From JAGNHN01 sp964590645 (lineage in GTDB: Bacteria; Bacteroidota; Bacteroidia; Bacteroidales; JAGNHN01): a stretch of DNA of 64,000 nt. Shown one piece after another: positions 8,342 through 16,781 of this stretch (position 1 is the stretch's first letter; every line of letters begins with the position of its first letter). Location of the stretch: positions 9,219-73,218 of the forward strand of contig CAZPYJ010000022.1 in NCBI GenBank assembly GCA_964590645.1, given 5' to 3'. The notes under the pieces are model-generated. The model had not been told where the DNA came from, made no database searches, and worked only from the letters and a program-made list of their open reading frames with translations. The translations under genes were made by a program, and so were the position numbers.

Positions 8342-10660
8342 ATGGAACAGAAGGATCAAGCCCAACCCGCTCAGACGGATACCCGGAAAAATGAAATGAA
8401 TCTGCAAACTCCACCCCAGGAAAATTTGGGAGATGAGCACCCCTCAAACGAAACATCCGAGAAAGTTTCTTCGAAAGAAGCACAAGATGAAGTAACTCCC
8501 TTAGAGGGAACTCCGGAGGGAGTGCCGGACGAGAAAGCCCCGGCGGAAGAAAGCCCCGAAGAAGTCCCGGTAGAAGAGAGCCCCAAAGAAGTCCCGGCAG
8601 AAGAAAGCCCCGAAGAAGTCCCGGCGGAAGAAAGCCCCGAAGAAGTCCCGGTAGAAGAGAGCCCCAAAGAAGTCCCGGCGGAAGAGAGCCCCGAAGAAGT
8701 TCCGGCAGAAGTGACTCCAGAAGAAGTTCCGGCAGAAGTGACTCCAGAAGAAGTCCCGGCGGAAGTGACTCCAGAAGAAGTTCCGGCGGATGCTTCAACG
8801 GAGAATGAGCTTAACACCGATGAAGCAATGGACGCGGAGAAGAGTGAGAGTGAGAGTGAGGGTGAAGGTGAAGGTGAGGGTGAGGAGGAAGAGGAAGAGG
8901 AAGAGGAAGAGGAAGAGGAAGAGGTGGATGAGGTGGAAGAAACGGAAGAAAAGTACCAAAGCCTGGATCGCACTCAGCTTGCGGAAGCCCTGGAAGAAGC
9001 GCTTCAGGCTGACGACATCAGTAAGGTGAAGCGCAAGGTATCCCTGGTACGGGTCAATTTCCTGAATAAAACCCGTGAATTGAAGAACGAACGCTTTGAA
9101 GCCTTCATCGCAGAGGGTGGAGAAAAGGATAGCTATGATGAGAGTCCGGATGAGTTGGAGCTGAAATTCCAGGCCTTGTTTACCCTGTATAAGGAGCGCA
9201 AAGCGGCCTGGGCCGGTGAGCAGGAGAAGGTCCGTCAACAAAATCTCGAAGCGAAACAGCATATCCTGGAAGAACTCAAGAACCTGATCAATTCAGAGGA
9301 ATCACTCAAAAAGACCTATGATGAGTTCAAGGCGCTCCAGGAAAAGTGGTCAGGCATAGGAATGGTGCCCCGTACTGAGACCAACAACCTTTGGCAGAAC
9401 TACCATTTTCTGGTGGAGAAATTCTTTGATAAGGTTAAGATCAATAAGGAATTACGCGACCTTGACCTAAGGAAGAACCTGGAAAGCAAGATTGCGCTTT
9501 GCGAAAAGGCGGATGAGTTGCTGTTGGAGAATTCAATCGATCGCTCTTTCCGTCTGCTTCAGCAATATCACAGGGAATGGAAAGAAATTGGTCCGGTTCC
9601 GATGGACAAGAAGGATGAAGTTTGGGAGCGTTTCAAGCATACGACCGACTTGATCAACAACCGCCGCCGTGATCATTATGAGCAGCGTCAGGAGGAATTT
9701 GAGAAGAATCTGCTCGCCAAAAACGCCTTGTGTGACCAGGCTGAGGAAGTGGTCTCTGCCGAAATGAACAGCATCAAGGCCTGGCAGGAACAAACCGACA
9801 AGCTGAATGAACTGCTGAAGATATGGAAATCGATTGGGCCTGCTCCCCGCAGCGACAATGACAAAGTATGGCAGCGCTTCCGGGCATATATGGAAGCTTT
9901 CTACACGGCAAAGAAGGAATACTTTGATAAAATCAAAGACGAGCAACTCAATAATTACAATCTGAAGCTCGACTTGTGCGTGCAGGCTGAGGCGCTGCAA
10001 GCTTCAACCGACTGGAAAAATACCAGCAGGGAGCTGATCAATATGCAAAAGCGCTGGAAGGAGATTGGCGCTGTGCCACGCAAACACTCCGAAAAAATCT
10101 GGAAGCGTTTCAGGGCTGCCTGCGATGCCTTCTTCGAAAACAAGGATGCCTACTTCAAGAGCATTCACTCGAATGAGGCTGAAAACCTGGAAAAGAAGGA
10201 AAAACTCATAAAACAGATTGAAGAGCAGGAATATTCGGATGACAAGTCTGCCAATCTGAATCTCTTGAAAAGCCTGCAACGGGAATGGATGGAGGTCGGG
10301 TTTGTGCCTATCAAGGAAAAGGACAGGCTGCAGAAGGCTTTCCGTGATGCCATAGACAAGAAGCTTACAGAGCTCAATATTAGCTCTGTGGAGATGAGCC
10401 GGGTGAATTACCGGGAGAAAATAGACCATCTGAAGGACAAACAAGACGGGGGACGATTGATCTCCAAAGAAAGAATGCATCTTCAGAACAAGATCAAGGA
10501 GCTTCAGGATGAAATTCACCTCTGGGAGAACAACCTTGGTTTTCTGGCTAATTCAAAGAAAGCAGACCTGCTTAAGGAAGAGTTTGCGCGGAAAATTGAA
10601 AAAGCCAAGCAGGATTTAGCCTTGATGGAGGCAAAAGTAAGAATGCTTAAAGAAGCCTGA
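8342..10660 (+). CDS. DUF349 repeat protein with acidic minisatellite-encoded N-terminus
   Basis: 772 residues. Residues ~60-150 are a Pro/Glu repeat (nine 9-residue units, see the repeat entry), and ~160-200 an almost pure Glu tract. From about 200 to the end are helical DUF349 repeats, recognisable by recurring W(K/S)xIGxVPR and KVWxRFR motifs (about five copies, e.g. KWSGIGMVPRTE, EWKEIGPVPMD, IWKSIGPAPRSD, RWKEIGAVPRK). The C-terminus is a coiled coil (EIHLWENNLGFL...). Proteins with multiple DUF349 repeats are common in Bacteroidota, cytosolic (no signal peptide here) and of unknown function. The repeat-rich acidic part is translated in the same frame and has no stop. The gene is monocistronic, with a consensus promoter upstream and a strong hairpin terminator downstream. 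Confidence 0.88.
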   Translation: MEQKDQAQPAQTDTRKNEMNLQTPPQENLGDEHPSNETSEKVSSKEAQDEVTPLEGTPEGVPDEKAPAEESPEEVPVEESPKEVPAEESPEEVPAEESPEEVPVEESPKEVPAEESPEEVPAEVTPEEVPAEVTPEEVPAEVTPEEVPADASTENELNTDEAMDAEKSESESEGEGEGEGEEEEEEEEEEEEEEVDEVEETEEKYQSLDRTQLAEALEEALQADDISKVKRKVSLVRVNFLNKTRELKNERFEAFIAEGGEKDSYDESPDELELKFQALFTLYKERKAAWAGEQEKVRQQNLEAKQHILEELKNLINSEESLKKTYDEFKALQEKWSGIGMVPRTETNNLWQNYHFLVEKFFDKVKINKELRDLDLRKNLESKIALCEKADELLLENSIDRSFRLLQQYHREWKEIGPVPMDKKDEVWERFKHTTDLINNRRRDHYEQRQEEFEKNLLAKNALCDQAEEVVSAEMNSIKAWQEQTDKLNELLKIWKSIGPAPRSDNDKVWQRFRAYMEAFYTAKKEYFDKIKDEQLNNYNLKLDLCVQAEALQASTDWKNTSRELINMQKRWKEIGAVPRKHSEKIWKRFRAACDAFFENKDAYFKSIHSNEAENLEKKEKLIKQIEEQEYSDDKSANLNLLKSLQREWMEVGFVPIKEKDRLQKAFRDAIDKKLTELNISSVEMSRVNYREKIDHLKDKQDGGRLISKERMHLQNKIKELQDEIHLWENNLGFLANSKKADLLKEEFARKIEKAKQDLALMEAKVRMLKEA
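8546..8788 (+). repeat. 27-bp minisatellite, nine units, inside the DUF349 gene
   Basis: Nine consecutive 27-base units encode EESPEEVP(A/V), EESPKEVPA or EVTPEEVPA. The first six units form two copies of a three-unit higher-order block and the last three are EVTPEEVPA. The unit length is a multiple of three, so copy-number change keeps the frame. Confidence 0.9.
8841..8924 (+). repeat. GA-rich simple repeat encoding Ser-Glu, Gly-Glu and poly-Glu
   Basis: A run of gagagt/gaaggt hexamers passes into gaggaa hexamers; 8882-8924 is a pure purine tract of 43 bases. It encodes alternating SE and GE residues, then poly-E. Confidence 0.85.
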
Positions 10661-10671
10661 TCAAGGCGGTT

Positions 10672-10730
10672 TTATGCTGAAACCAAACCGGCAGGGTGCA
10701 GATGCGCTTTGCCGGTTTTTTTCAGCATAA
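10672..10730 (+). terminator. Terminator after the DUF349 gene
   Basis: Inner stem AAACCGGCA (10685-10693) with TGCCGGTTT (10710-10718), followed by T residues. An outer arm TTATGCTGAAA (10672-10682) pairs with TTTCAGCATAA (10720-10730), so the whole 59-base element is a nested inverted repeat. Confidence 0.85.
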
Positions 10731-10754
10731 AAAAAAGGCGGCTTTGCAGCCGCC
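10729..10754 (-). terminator. Terminator of the cold shock gene (minus strand)
   Basis: GGCGGCT (10737-10743) pairs with AGCCGCC (10748-10754) with a 4-base loop. The A run at 10729-10736 is a T tail on the minus strand. It directly abuts the opposing DUF349 terminator. Confidence 0.85.
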
Positions 10755-10788
10755 CTTTCAAGATCATTATGCGTATTTGCGCGCCAGC

Positions 10789-10983
10789 TTAGTCAGCCAG
10801 CTTCACATTCACTGCATTCAAACCCTTTCTTCCTTCTTCCAAATCGAAGGTTACCTCGGCGTCATCCGAGACTTTGTCGATTAAACCTGTGGCGTGTACG
10901 AAGTACTCCTTGCCTGATTCGTCTTCTCTAATGAAACCATAACCTTTGGTTTCATTGTAAAATTTTACTGTTCCTTTGTTCAT
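10789..10983 (-). CDS. Cold shock domain protein
   Basis: 64 residues, the usual size of a single cold shock domain. The RNA-binding motifs are both present: RNP1-type KGYGFIRED and RNP2-type EYFVHAT. By family it is a cytosolic single-stranded nucleic acid chaperone that binds mRNA and melts secondary structure. The linker is acidic (DDAEVTFDLEEGRKG), and the protein ends NVKLAD. It is monocistronic, with its own terminator at 10729-10754. Which paralogue (cspA, B, C...) cannot be told, so no symbol is given. Whether it is cold-induced cannot be read from the sequence; no long structured leader is obvious, only ~70 bases of AT-rich DNA before the next gene. Confidence 0.95.
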   Translation of the reverse strand: MNKGTVKFYNETKGYGFIREDESGKEYFVHATGLIDKVSDDAEVTFDLEEGRKGLNAVNVKLAD

Positions 10984-11054
10984 TCTTAATTAAATTGAAA
11001 AACGTCCGGCAAAGATGTAAATAATATTTGTAATCATCTAATTATCTGGAAATT

Positions 11055-13658
11055 TTATTTGTTTTCTATGGATTCTACCCTGATCTTTCCTTCACGCATA
11101 GCCAGACGTAATGTCACTCCTGCCTGAATGTCGCCCTTTAAGAGGCTGACGGACAGTAAATTAACTAACTCCTTCTGGATTAATCTTTTGAGCGGCCGGG
11201 CGCCGAATTGAGGATCAAAACCTTTTGTGGCCAGATAATCCACCACTTCCTGATTATAAGATAGCTGAATGCTTCTTTCCTCCATAAGTTGTTTGAACTG
11301 TTGAAGTTGCAACACCACAATCTCTCTGGTTTCTTCCCGAGTGAGGGGCGTAAACATAATTACCTCGTCAATTCTATTCAGGAATTCAGGCCGAATCGTT
11401 TTGCGCATCAACTGGAATACATCCCCGCGCAGGTTTTCAAAAGCCTGAGCATCCATCTTTTCCCCCAACATTTCAGTGCGTTCCCGGATGAGTTCGGAAC
11501 CCAGGTTTGAGGTCATAATGACGATGCTGTTTCTGAAATCCGCCAGTCGCCCTTTGTTGTCGGTCAGGCGGCCATCCTCCAGCACCTGCAATAGAATATT
11601 GAAGACATCCGGATGGGCCTTTTCTATTTCATCCAACAACACAACGCTGTATGGTTTCCTTCTGACTTTCTCTGTAAGTTGTCCGCCTTCATCATAGCCA
11701 ACATATCCCGGTGGGGCGCCGATCAGGCGGGATACCGTATGGCGTTCCTGGTATTCCGACATATCGATCCGAACCATTGCATTTTCATCATTAAAGAGAT
11801 ATTCTGCCAGGGCTTTGGCCAGCTCCGTCTTGCCTACCCCGGTGGTTCCCAGGAATATGAAAGAACCCACAGGCCGCTTCTGGTCTTGTAGCCCGGCCCT
11901 GCTTCGGCGGATGGCCTCTGCCAGGGCTGTGATGGCCTCATCTTGTCCAACTACCCTTTTATGCAGTTCATCTTCAAGATGGAGTAATTTCTCTCTTTCA
12001 CTTTCCAGCATACGGTTCACCGGGATGCCTGTCCAGCGGGCCACGATCTCCGCAATTTCTTCTGCGCCCACTTCCTCTTTGATCATCATCCCGCCTGCCT
12101 GCTTTTTCTCCAGGCGCTGTTGCGCTTCAGCCAGGGCACTTTGCGCCTGCGTTATCTTTCCATAGCGCAACTCGGCCACCATACCGTAATCGCCTTCTCT
12201 TTCTGCTTTATCCGCCTCATATTTGGCATCTTCAATGCTTTTCTTCTGCTTTTGAATCTCCTCCACCAGGCTTTTTTCGGCCTGCCACTGCGCGCGCAGG
12301 CTGCTTCTTTTTTCCTCCAGATCGGCCAGTTCTCTTTGGATCGCTTCCAGCTTTTCTTTGTCTTTCTCCCGCTTGATGGCTTCCCTTTCAATCTCGAGCT
12401 GGCGGATGCGGCGCTCCACTTCATCGATCTCTTCGGGTACGGAATTGATTTCCAGTTTCAACCTGGCTGCCGCCTCGTCGATCAGGTCAATGGCCTTGTC
12501 GGGAAGAAAACGATCTGTGATATAGCGCTTTGAGAGATCCACTGCAGAAATAATGGCCTCATCGCGGATCCTCACCTGATGGTGGGTTTCGTATCTTTCT
12601 TTGAGACCGCGCAGAATGGAGATGGCGTCGGCCGTATCAGGTTCGTCCACCACGACGGTCTGGAAACGCCTTTCCAGGGCTTTATCCTTCTCAAAATACT
12701 TTTGATACTCCTTAAGTGTCGTGGCGCCTATGGCCCGTAGTTCGCCCCGGGCCAGGGCAGGCTTCAGGATATTGGCGGCGTCCATTGCCCCTTCCGAGGC
12801 ACCCGCACCTACCAGGGTATGGATCTCATCGATGAACAGAATAATTTCTCCGTCGCTGCCAATGACTTCCTTCACCACTCCTTTCAATCGTTCTTCAAAT
12901 TCCCCTTTGTATTTGGCACCGGCAATCAGGGAGCCCATATCGAGGGAATAGATTTGCTTGCTTTTCAGATTTTCTGGGACATCTCCATTGATAATACGGT
13001 GTGCCAGGCCCTCGGCGATGGCTGTTTTACCCGTTCCCGGCTCACCGATGAGGATAGGGTTGTTCTTGGTACGGCGGCTCAGGATTTGCAGCAGCCTCCG
13101 GATTTCGTCTTCCCGGCCAATGACCGGATCCAGTTTTCCTTCCCGTGCCAGATTATTCAGGTTCCGTGCATAGCGATTGAGTGCATCGTAGCTATCCTCG
13201 GCAGAAGGGGAGTTGACGCTCCGTCCCTGCCGCATTTCAAGAATGGCCTGCATTAGCGCTTTGGATGACAGCCCGGCATCGCGGAGCAAATCCCCTATGG
13301 CATCCTTGGCCTCGCTCAGGGCCAGCAGCAGGTGCTCAAGGCTGACATAATCATCCTTGAAGGAAGAGAGATATGCCTGGGCTTTTTGGAGCGTAGCATT
13401 CAGATCCCGGGAAAGATAAGGTTCTCCACCGCTCACCCGGGGATAGCTGGAAAGCTGCCGCTCCAGGGCATTTTGGAGGCTTTCCGGTCTCACTTCCAGC
13501 TTGCCGAGAAGTCCACTCAGGAGGCGTTCGTCTGCCTCCCATATCCCGCTTAATAAATGGCCGTTTTCCAAAGCCTGGTTTCCAAGACCTTGTGCAATCT
13601 GTTGTGCTTTTTGCAGGGCTTCCTGCGATTTCAATGTATATTGGTTCAGATTCATCAT
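11055..13658 (-). CDS. clpB: Chaperone ClpB (AAA+ disaggregase)
   Basis: 867 residues, full length for ClpB. The frame offers TTG at 13661, ATG at 13658 and ATG at 13655; 13658 is used here. Domain order: Clp N-domain (about 1-145), first AAA+ module with Walker A GEPGTGKT (near 204) and Walker B LFIDEIHT, a long coiled-coil middle domain (about 400-525, rich in E/R/K) that distinguishes ClpB from ClpA/ClpC, and a second AAA+ module with GTTGVGKT (near 602) and VVLLDEIEKAHPD. The conserved GYVG pore loop is present. By family it forms an ATP-driven hexamer that, with DnaK, extracts and refolds aggregated proteins after heat stress. It is monocistronic. AT-rich DNA upstream contains imperfect inverted repeats, but no known heat-shock operator was recognised. 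Confidence 0.97.
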   Translation of the reverse strand: MMNLNQYTLKSQEALQKAQQIAQGLGNQALENGHLLSGIWEADERLLSGLLGKLEVRPESLQNALERQLSSYPRVSGGEPYLSRDLNATLQKAQAYLSSFKDDYVSLEHLLLALSEAKDAIGDLLRDAGLSSKALMQAILEMRQGRSVNSPSAEDSYDALNRYARNLNNLAREGKLDPVIGREDEIRRLLQILSRRTKNNPILIGEPGTGKTAIAEGLAHRIINGDVPENLKSKQIYSLDMGSLIAGAKYKGEFEERLKGVVKEVIGSDGEIILFIDEIHTLVGAGASEGAMDAANILKPALARGELRAIGATTLKEYQKYFEKDKALERRFQTVVVDEPDTADAISILRGLKERYETHHQVRIRDEAIISAVDLSKRYITDRFLPDKAIDLIDEAAARLKLEINSVPEEIDEVERRIRQLEIEREAIKREKDKEKLEAIQRELADLEEKRSSLRAQWQAEKSLVEEIQKQKKSIEDAKYEADKAEREGDYGMVAELRYGKITQAQSALAEAQQRLEKKQAGGMMIKEEVGAEEIAEIVARWTGIPVNRMLESEREKLLHLEDELHKRVVGQDEAITALAEAIRRSRAGLQDQKRPVGSFIFLGTTGVGKTELAKALAEYLFNDENAMVRIDMSEYQERHTVSRLIGAPPGYVGYDEGGQLTEKVRRKPYSVVLLDEIEKAHPDVFNILLQVLEDGRLTDNKGRLADFRNSIVIMTSNLGSELIRERTEMLGEKMDAQAFENLRGDVFQLMRKTIRPEFLNRIDEVIMFTPLTREETREIVVLQLQQFKQLMEERSIQLSYNQEVVDYLATKGFDPQFGARPLKRLIQKELVNLLSVSLLKGDIQAGVTLRLAMREGKIRVESIENK

Positions 13659-13884
13659 CAATTCTTTTCGCTCTGGTGATCAAAGAGTCTGCCGCGTCAT
13701 ATTTTGCTGTTATTTAAGACATTATGACTGAAAATTATAAATAGATGTGTCAGAATTTCAGATTTTATGCAAGTGCATACAACAAACTGTGAGAGTTTAA
13801 GACCTGTATCCTTCGCCGTAAGGATCAGGTACATCGCTGCAGTGCCGGTAGCCGTGGTTTGAGTATGTGTGCCCTGCGGCCCAT

Positions 13885-13907
13885 AAAAAAAGCCCCAAAA
13901 AGGGGCT
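13885..13907 (-). terminator. Terminator of tRNA-Met (minus strand)
   Basis: AGCCCC (13891-13896) pairs with GGGGCT (13902-13907). The A run at 13885-13890 is the T tail on the minus strand, 11 bases past the tRNA 3' end. The DNA between here and clpB (13659-13884) shows no gene. Confidence 0.85.
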
Positions 13908-13917
13908 GATTCTTTCG

Positions 13918-13991
13918 TGGCGAGAGAGGGAATTGAACCCTCGACCTCCGGGTTATGAATCCGACGCTCTAACCACCTGAGCTATCTCGCC
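13918..13991 (-). tRNA. tRNA-Met (CAU), elongator type
   Basis: The minus strand folds into a cloverleaf. The acceptor stem GGCGAGA pairs with TCTCGCC plus discriminator A; the D arm is GCTC/GAGC, and the T loop contains GGTTCAATTCC. The anticodon loop TTCATAA reads CAU. The 3' CCA is not encoded. A CAU tRNA could also be tRNA-Ile2 (lysidine-modified); the overall sequence resembles elongator Met tRNAs of Bacteroidota. Confidence 0.93.
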
Positions 13992-14004
13992 GAAAAGAGG
14001 ATTG

Positions 14005-14012
14005 CAAAGGTA
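14005..14012 (-). promoter_or_regulatory. Promoter -7 box (TACCTTTG) of tRNA-Met
   Basis: TAnnTTTG on the minus strand, 13 bases before the tRNA 5' end, in the 52-base gap to the next gene. Confidence 0.6.
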
Positions 14013-14043
14013 AAAGAATTTTTCAATGTCCATACCAGGCTGT

Positions 14044-15213
14044 TTAACTTCCGCATTCCCCTGTGCTCCAATCTTCCTCTTTTTCCACACTGATGCGGTA
14101 GTCGATGCCCCGCTTGCGCTGGTCCTCCAGCATAAAATGGCGCCATTCCTGCCGCATCCCCAGCTTTTCAGGTACGATGATGCCGGACTCTTTCAACTGG
14201 CCGCTCAACAGTAAACGCAAGGCAGCTGTGGCAGCGTAGCCTGTTGTGCGCGCCATTGAATGGATGCCGCTTTCCCTGTCGTAGGCATCATACAGGGCTG
14301 CGGCAAAAATCACCCTCTGATGTTCCCGCAGGCCGCGGGCCATCACCCGCATCACCGTAAAGTCTTCCTCGCCCGGCCGTAGTTCCCAGTGGCGGAATAA
14401 GAGGGCAGAGGTGAGTTCCAGGGGGATGATCTCCTGATTGCCTACCCACACTGCTTCCCTGCCGAACAAACCGGTATCCCTGAACAGCTTCATCAGGGCG
14501 GCGTGGCCGGGATAGCGCAGGGTTTTCTCACGCATCTCCTCAGCCTGGATGCTGTGCGTCAGGGTGCGCAAGCCGTCGCTTAAAAAGGCCTCTAATGTCC
14601 CGATGCCCGGGAAGTCGATGGTCTCTAATCCCGACAGGGCTTCTCGCTTCACCTTTTTCCCACCTTCAATCAGATAGACGGGGCGGGTGTATTCCTCAAT
14701 GACATCTGCGGGGGAGAAGCCGGCCTTATATTCGAATGGGAGCTTGCGCTCACGGGGCAGTCCGCCCACCATTATTTCCAGCTCTGTAATGTGATCCATT
14801 TCTGAAGCTGCCCAACCCGCCAACAGATGGCTCATCCCCGGGGCAACCCCCATATCCACGATGGCGGTTACGCCCTTGCCCCGAGCCAGTTCGTTCAGCA
14901 CAAGCGGGTCTTCCGGTGCAAAGCTGATGTCAACCATAGTATGTCCCGCCTCGATGCCGGACTTCAACAAGCCAAAGCCCAAACTTCCCGGCAGGGCATT
15001 AATAAGGATTCCTTGTCCATCCAGCGTCTTTTGCAATACAACCTCATCGGTGGCATCGGCCTGGAAACATTCCAGGCGGGGATGCGAAGCCAGGCTGTCC
15101 AAGCGGGTGGCATCTCTTTCATAAACCTTCACGAGCAGGTCTTCGTCCTGCAGGAGGTCTTTCACAATGGCGGCACCTATCCGGCCGCATCCGAGGATTT
15201 TGATTGTTTTCAT
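14044..15213 (-). CDS. Saccharopine dehydrogenase family NAD(P)-dependent oxidoreductase
   Basis: 389 residues. An N-terminal Rossmann fold with the dinucleotide motif GCGRIGAAIVKDLL (about residues 8-21) is followed by the saccharopine-dehydrogenase-type catalytic domain (about 120-360). The segment FSPADVIEEYTRP and the LSGLETIDFPG block resemble lysine 6-dehydrogenase and related saccharopine dehydrogenase-like enzymes of amino acid catabolism, but other family members act on carboxyspermidine or are uncharacterised. The substrate is therefore not assigned. Its ATG overlaps the stop of the DMT transporter gene (TCAT on the plus strand at 15210-15213), the usual sign of translational coupling. 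The transporter may therefore move the substrate or product of this enzyme, which is inference from position only. Confidence 0.8.
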   Translation of the reverse strand: MKTIKILGCGRIGAAIVKDLLQDEDLLVKVYERDATRLDSLASHPRLECFQADATDEVVLQKTLDGQGILINALPGSLGFGLLKSGIEAGHTMVDISFAPEDPLVLNELARGKGVTAIVDMGVAPGMSHLLAGWAASEMDHITELEIMVGGLPRERKLPFEYKAGFSPADVIEEYTRPVYLIEGGKKVKREALSGLETIDFPGIGTLEAFLSDGLRTLTHSIQAEEMREKTLRYPGHAALMKLFRDTGLFGREAVWVGNQEIIPLELTSALLFRHWELRPGEEDFTVMRVMARGLREHQRVIFAAALYDAYDRESGIHSMARTTGYAATAALRLLLSGQLKESGIIVPEKLGMRQEWRHFMLEDQRKRGIDYRISVEKEEDWSTGECGS

Positions 15214-16145
15214 TGAGGTGGTATTTGAGGAAGGGCTGCCGCGGCCTTTTCTTCTCTTTTCATAGAGCGCAACTGACTCAGTATGACCCCGGAGAGTACC
15301 ACAGCCATTCCCAGGATTTTCATTCCTCCGAATTTCTCCTGCCCCAATGCCAGGGCAGCCAGGCCAGTGATCAGGGGAATGAGGTTGGCCAGCACATTGC
15401 TTCTGCTCAGCCCGATTTCACGAATCATCCTCACAAAGAGAATAAAAGCCAGGGAAGAGGCAAATATGGCAAGGGCCAGCAGGGAGGTGCCCAGCTTCAG
15501 GTTGAGCGGAACCGAAAGCACTTCGCGCAGGTCGAACCAGAGAAAAAAAGGCAGAAAGAATACCAGCGCCATTGCATTCTGCCAGGCGATGATGGTGATG
15601 GGCGGATAATTATGTGTTAATCTTTTGATAAACAAGCCATAAGCTACAGCCGATGCCACAGCAAGCATCAGCAGAGCGAGTCCGGCCGGGTGGCTGTGAA
15701 GGCGGGCGGCAGGGTTAGCTAAAAGCAGCAGAATTCCGACAAAGGAAACCAGGATACCCAGAATATTCAGGATGCCCAGTCTTTCTTGCAGGAAAAAGTA
15801 GGCCGCCACAGGAGTAAATAGTGGGATGGTGGAAATGAGCACGGCGGTGGTGGTGGGCGTAGTCAGAGAGAGTCCATAATTCTCTCCGATGAAATACAGA
15901 AAAGGGGAGAAGAAGGCAGCCCCCAGAAAGTATTTCAGATCGCCTTGCCGTATTCGTATGTTGCGGCCTTTCCAAGCCAGATATAAAAACAGAAGGAGGG
16001 TGGAGATCAAAAGGCGCAGAAAGATGGTGGCCAAAGGGCTGTACCAGATAAAACAGATTTTTGTCCAGTTGTAGGAAAGGCCCCAGAACAGCATCGCAAG
16101 GAGCCCCGGCCAATAGGTTTGAAGGATACGCTTCATTGCACGCAT
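15210..16145 (-). CDS. EamA/DMT family transporter
   Basis: About 311 residues with ten predicted transmembrane helices in two homologous halves, the pattern of EamA-type drug/metabolite transporters. Examples are LLAMLFWGLSYNWTKICF at the start and the second repeat from LALLMLAVASAVAYGLFIK. The conserved Ala/Trp-rich motifs and a short basic C-terminus (SMKREEKAAA) fit the family. It is an inner-membrane exporter or importer of a small metabolite, not predictable in detail. An internal ATG at 16136 (MKRIL) is an equally good start. It overlaps the downstream saccharopine dehydrogenase gene by 4 bases and follows the HD hydrolase gene by 29 bases, so it belongs to the minus-strand gene run that starts at uvrA. 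Confidence 0.88.
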   Translation of the reverse strand: MRAMKRILQTYWPGLLAMLFWGLSYNWTKICFIWYSPLATIFLRLLISTLLLFLYLAWKGRNIRIRQGDLKYFLGAAFFSPFLYFIGENYGLSLTTPTTTAVLISTIPLFTPVAAYFFLQERLGILNILGILVSFVGILLLLANPAARLHSHPAGLALLMLAVASAVAYGLFIKRLTHNYPPITIIAWQNAMALVFFLPFFLWFDLREVLSVPLNLKLGTSLLALAIFASSLAFILFVRMIREIGLSRSNVLANLIPLITGLAALALGQEKFGGMKILGMAVVLSGVILSQLRSMKREEKAAAALPQIPPQ

Positions 16146-16174
16146 AGGATCTGATTAGGCCTTAATTTCCCACA

Positions 16175-16756
16175 TTAGTGCTGACGTAGCTTTTTGAGAT
16201 ATCGGATGTTCGCCACTTTTCCGGCTTCCCTTTGTTGCCGGGCTGAGGCGGTGCGGTATTGATGTTGCTGGAGGTAGGCTATCTGCATTTGGATCCAGGC
16301 ATCATCCTCATAACTTTTGCCGATGGCTTCCCATTCCTTTCGCAGTTTCGCTGCAATATCAGGGTAATCAGGTCTGCCGAGGTAATCCAGGTCGGCATCG
16401 CATAAGATGGCGGCAAGGGGATCATCAGGTAGGTGTCCGGGCAGGGTGAAGAGGATGAGTTCGCAGCAGCGGTCAATCTGCCTTTCCCCGTACCCGAATC
16501 CGGGGAGGCTTTCTCTGGCAATGCGGCAACTGTGTTCTTCGTGATCATCATAAGCACATAGGAACCCGGCATCGTGATATGCGGCTGCGGTATTCAGCAA
16601 GGTGAGTTCGGCTGCCCTTAATCCTTCCGCTTTTCCAAATGCCTCACTGGCTTGCATCACATCGAGGGTGTGGGCTGCATTATGGTAATGCAGATGTCCC
16701 GGAAGTTCATTTTCCAGCTTGGCGATGATATAACGGATGGCGGCAGCACTTTGCAT
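16175..16756 (-). CDS. HD domain metal-dependent phosphohydrolase
   Basis: 193 residues. The HD-superfamily ligands are visible in order: the His in LHYHNAAHTLDV (about residues 22-33), the HD doublet in AAYHDAGF and the distal Asp in LCDADLDYLG. The protein is all helical and fits small stand-alone HD hydrolases (predicted metal-dependent phosphohydrolases with nucleotide-like substrates), cytosolic. There is no linked nucleotide-cyclase, RelA or GGDEF domain, so the substrate is unknown. It lies 25 bases after the universal stress protein gene and 29 before the DMT transporter gene. Confidence 0.85.
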   Translation of the reverse strand: MQSAAAIRYIIAKLENELPGHLHYHNAAHTLDVMQASEAFGKAEGLRAAELTLLNTAAAYHDAGFLCAYDDHEEHSCRIARESLPGFGYGERQIDRCCELILFTLPGHLPDDPLAAILCDADLDYLGRPDYPDIAAKLRKEWEAIGKSYEDDAWIQMQIAYLQQHQYRTASARQQREAGKVANIRYLKKLRQH

Positions 16757-16781
16757 TCCAACTGATTGTATGGAAGCCTGC

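Noticed and set aside
8546..8788. Possible CRISPR-like array
   Set aside because: The 27-bp units are contiguous with no spacers and are translated in frame, so this is a coding minisatellite.
8371..8973. 200-codon Ser-rich ORF on the minus strand
   Set aside because: It is the antisense shadow of the acidic repeats (Glu codons read as Ser on the other strand) and has no independent support.
12819..13256. 145-codon plus-strand ORF
   Set aside because: Shadow of the clpB first ATPase domain.
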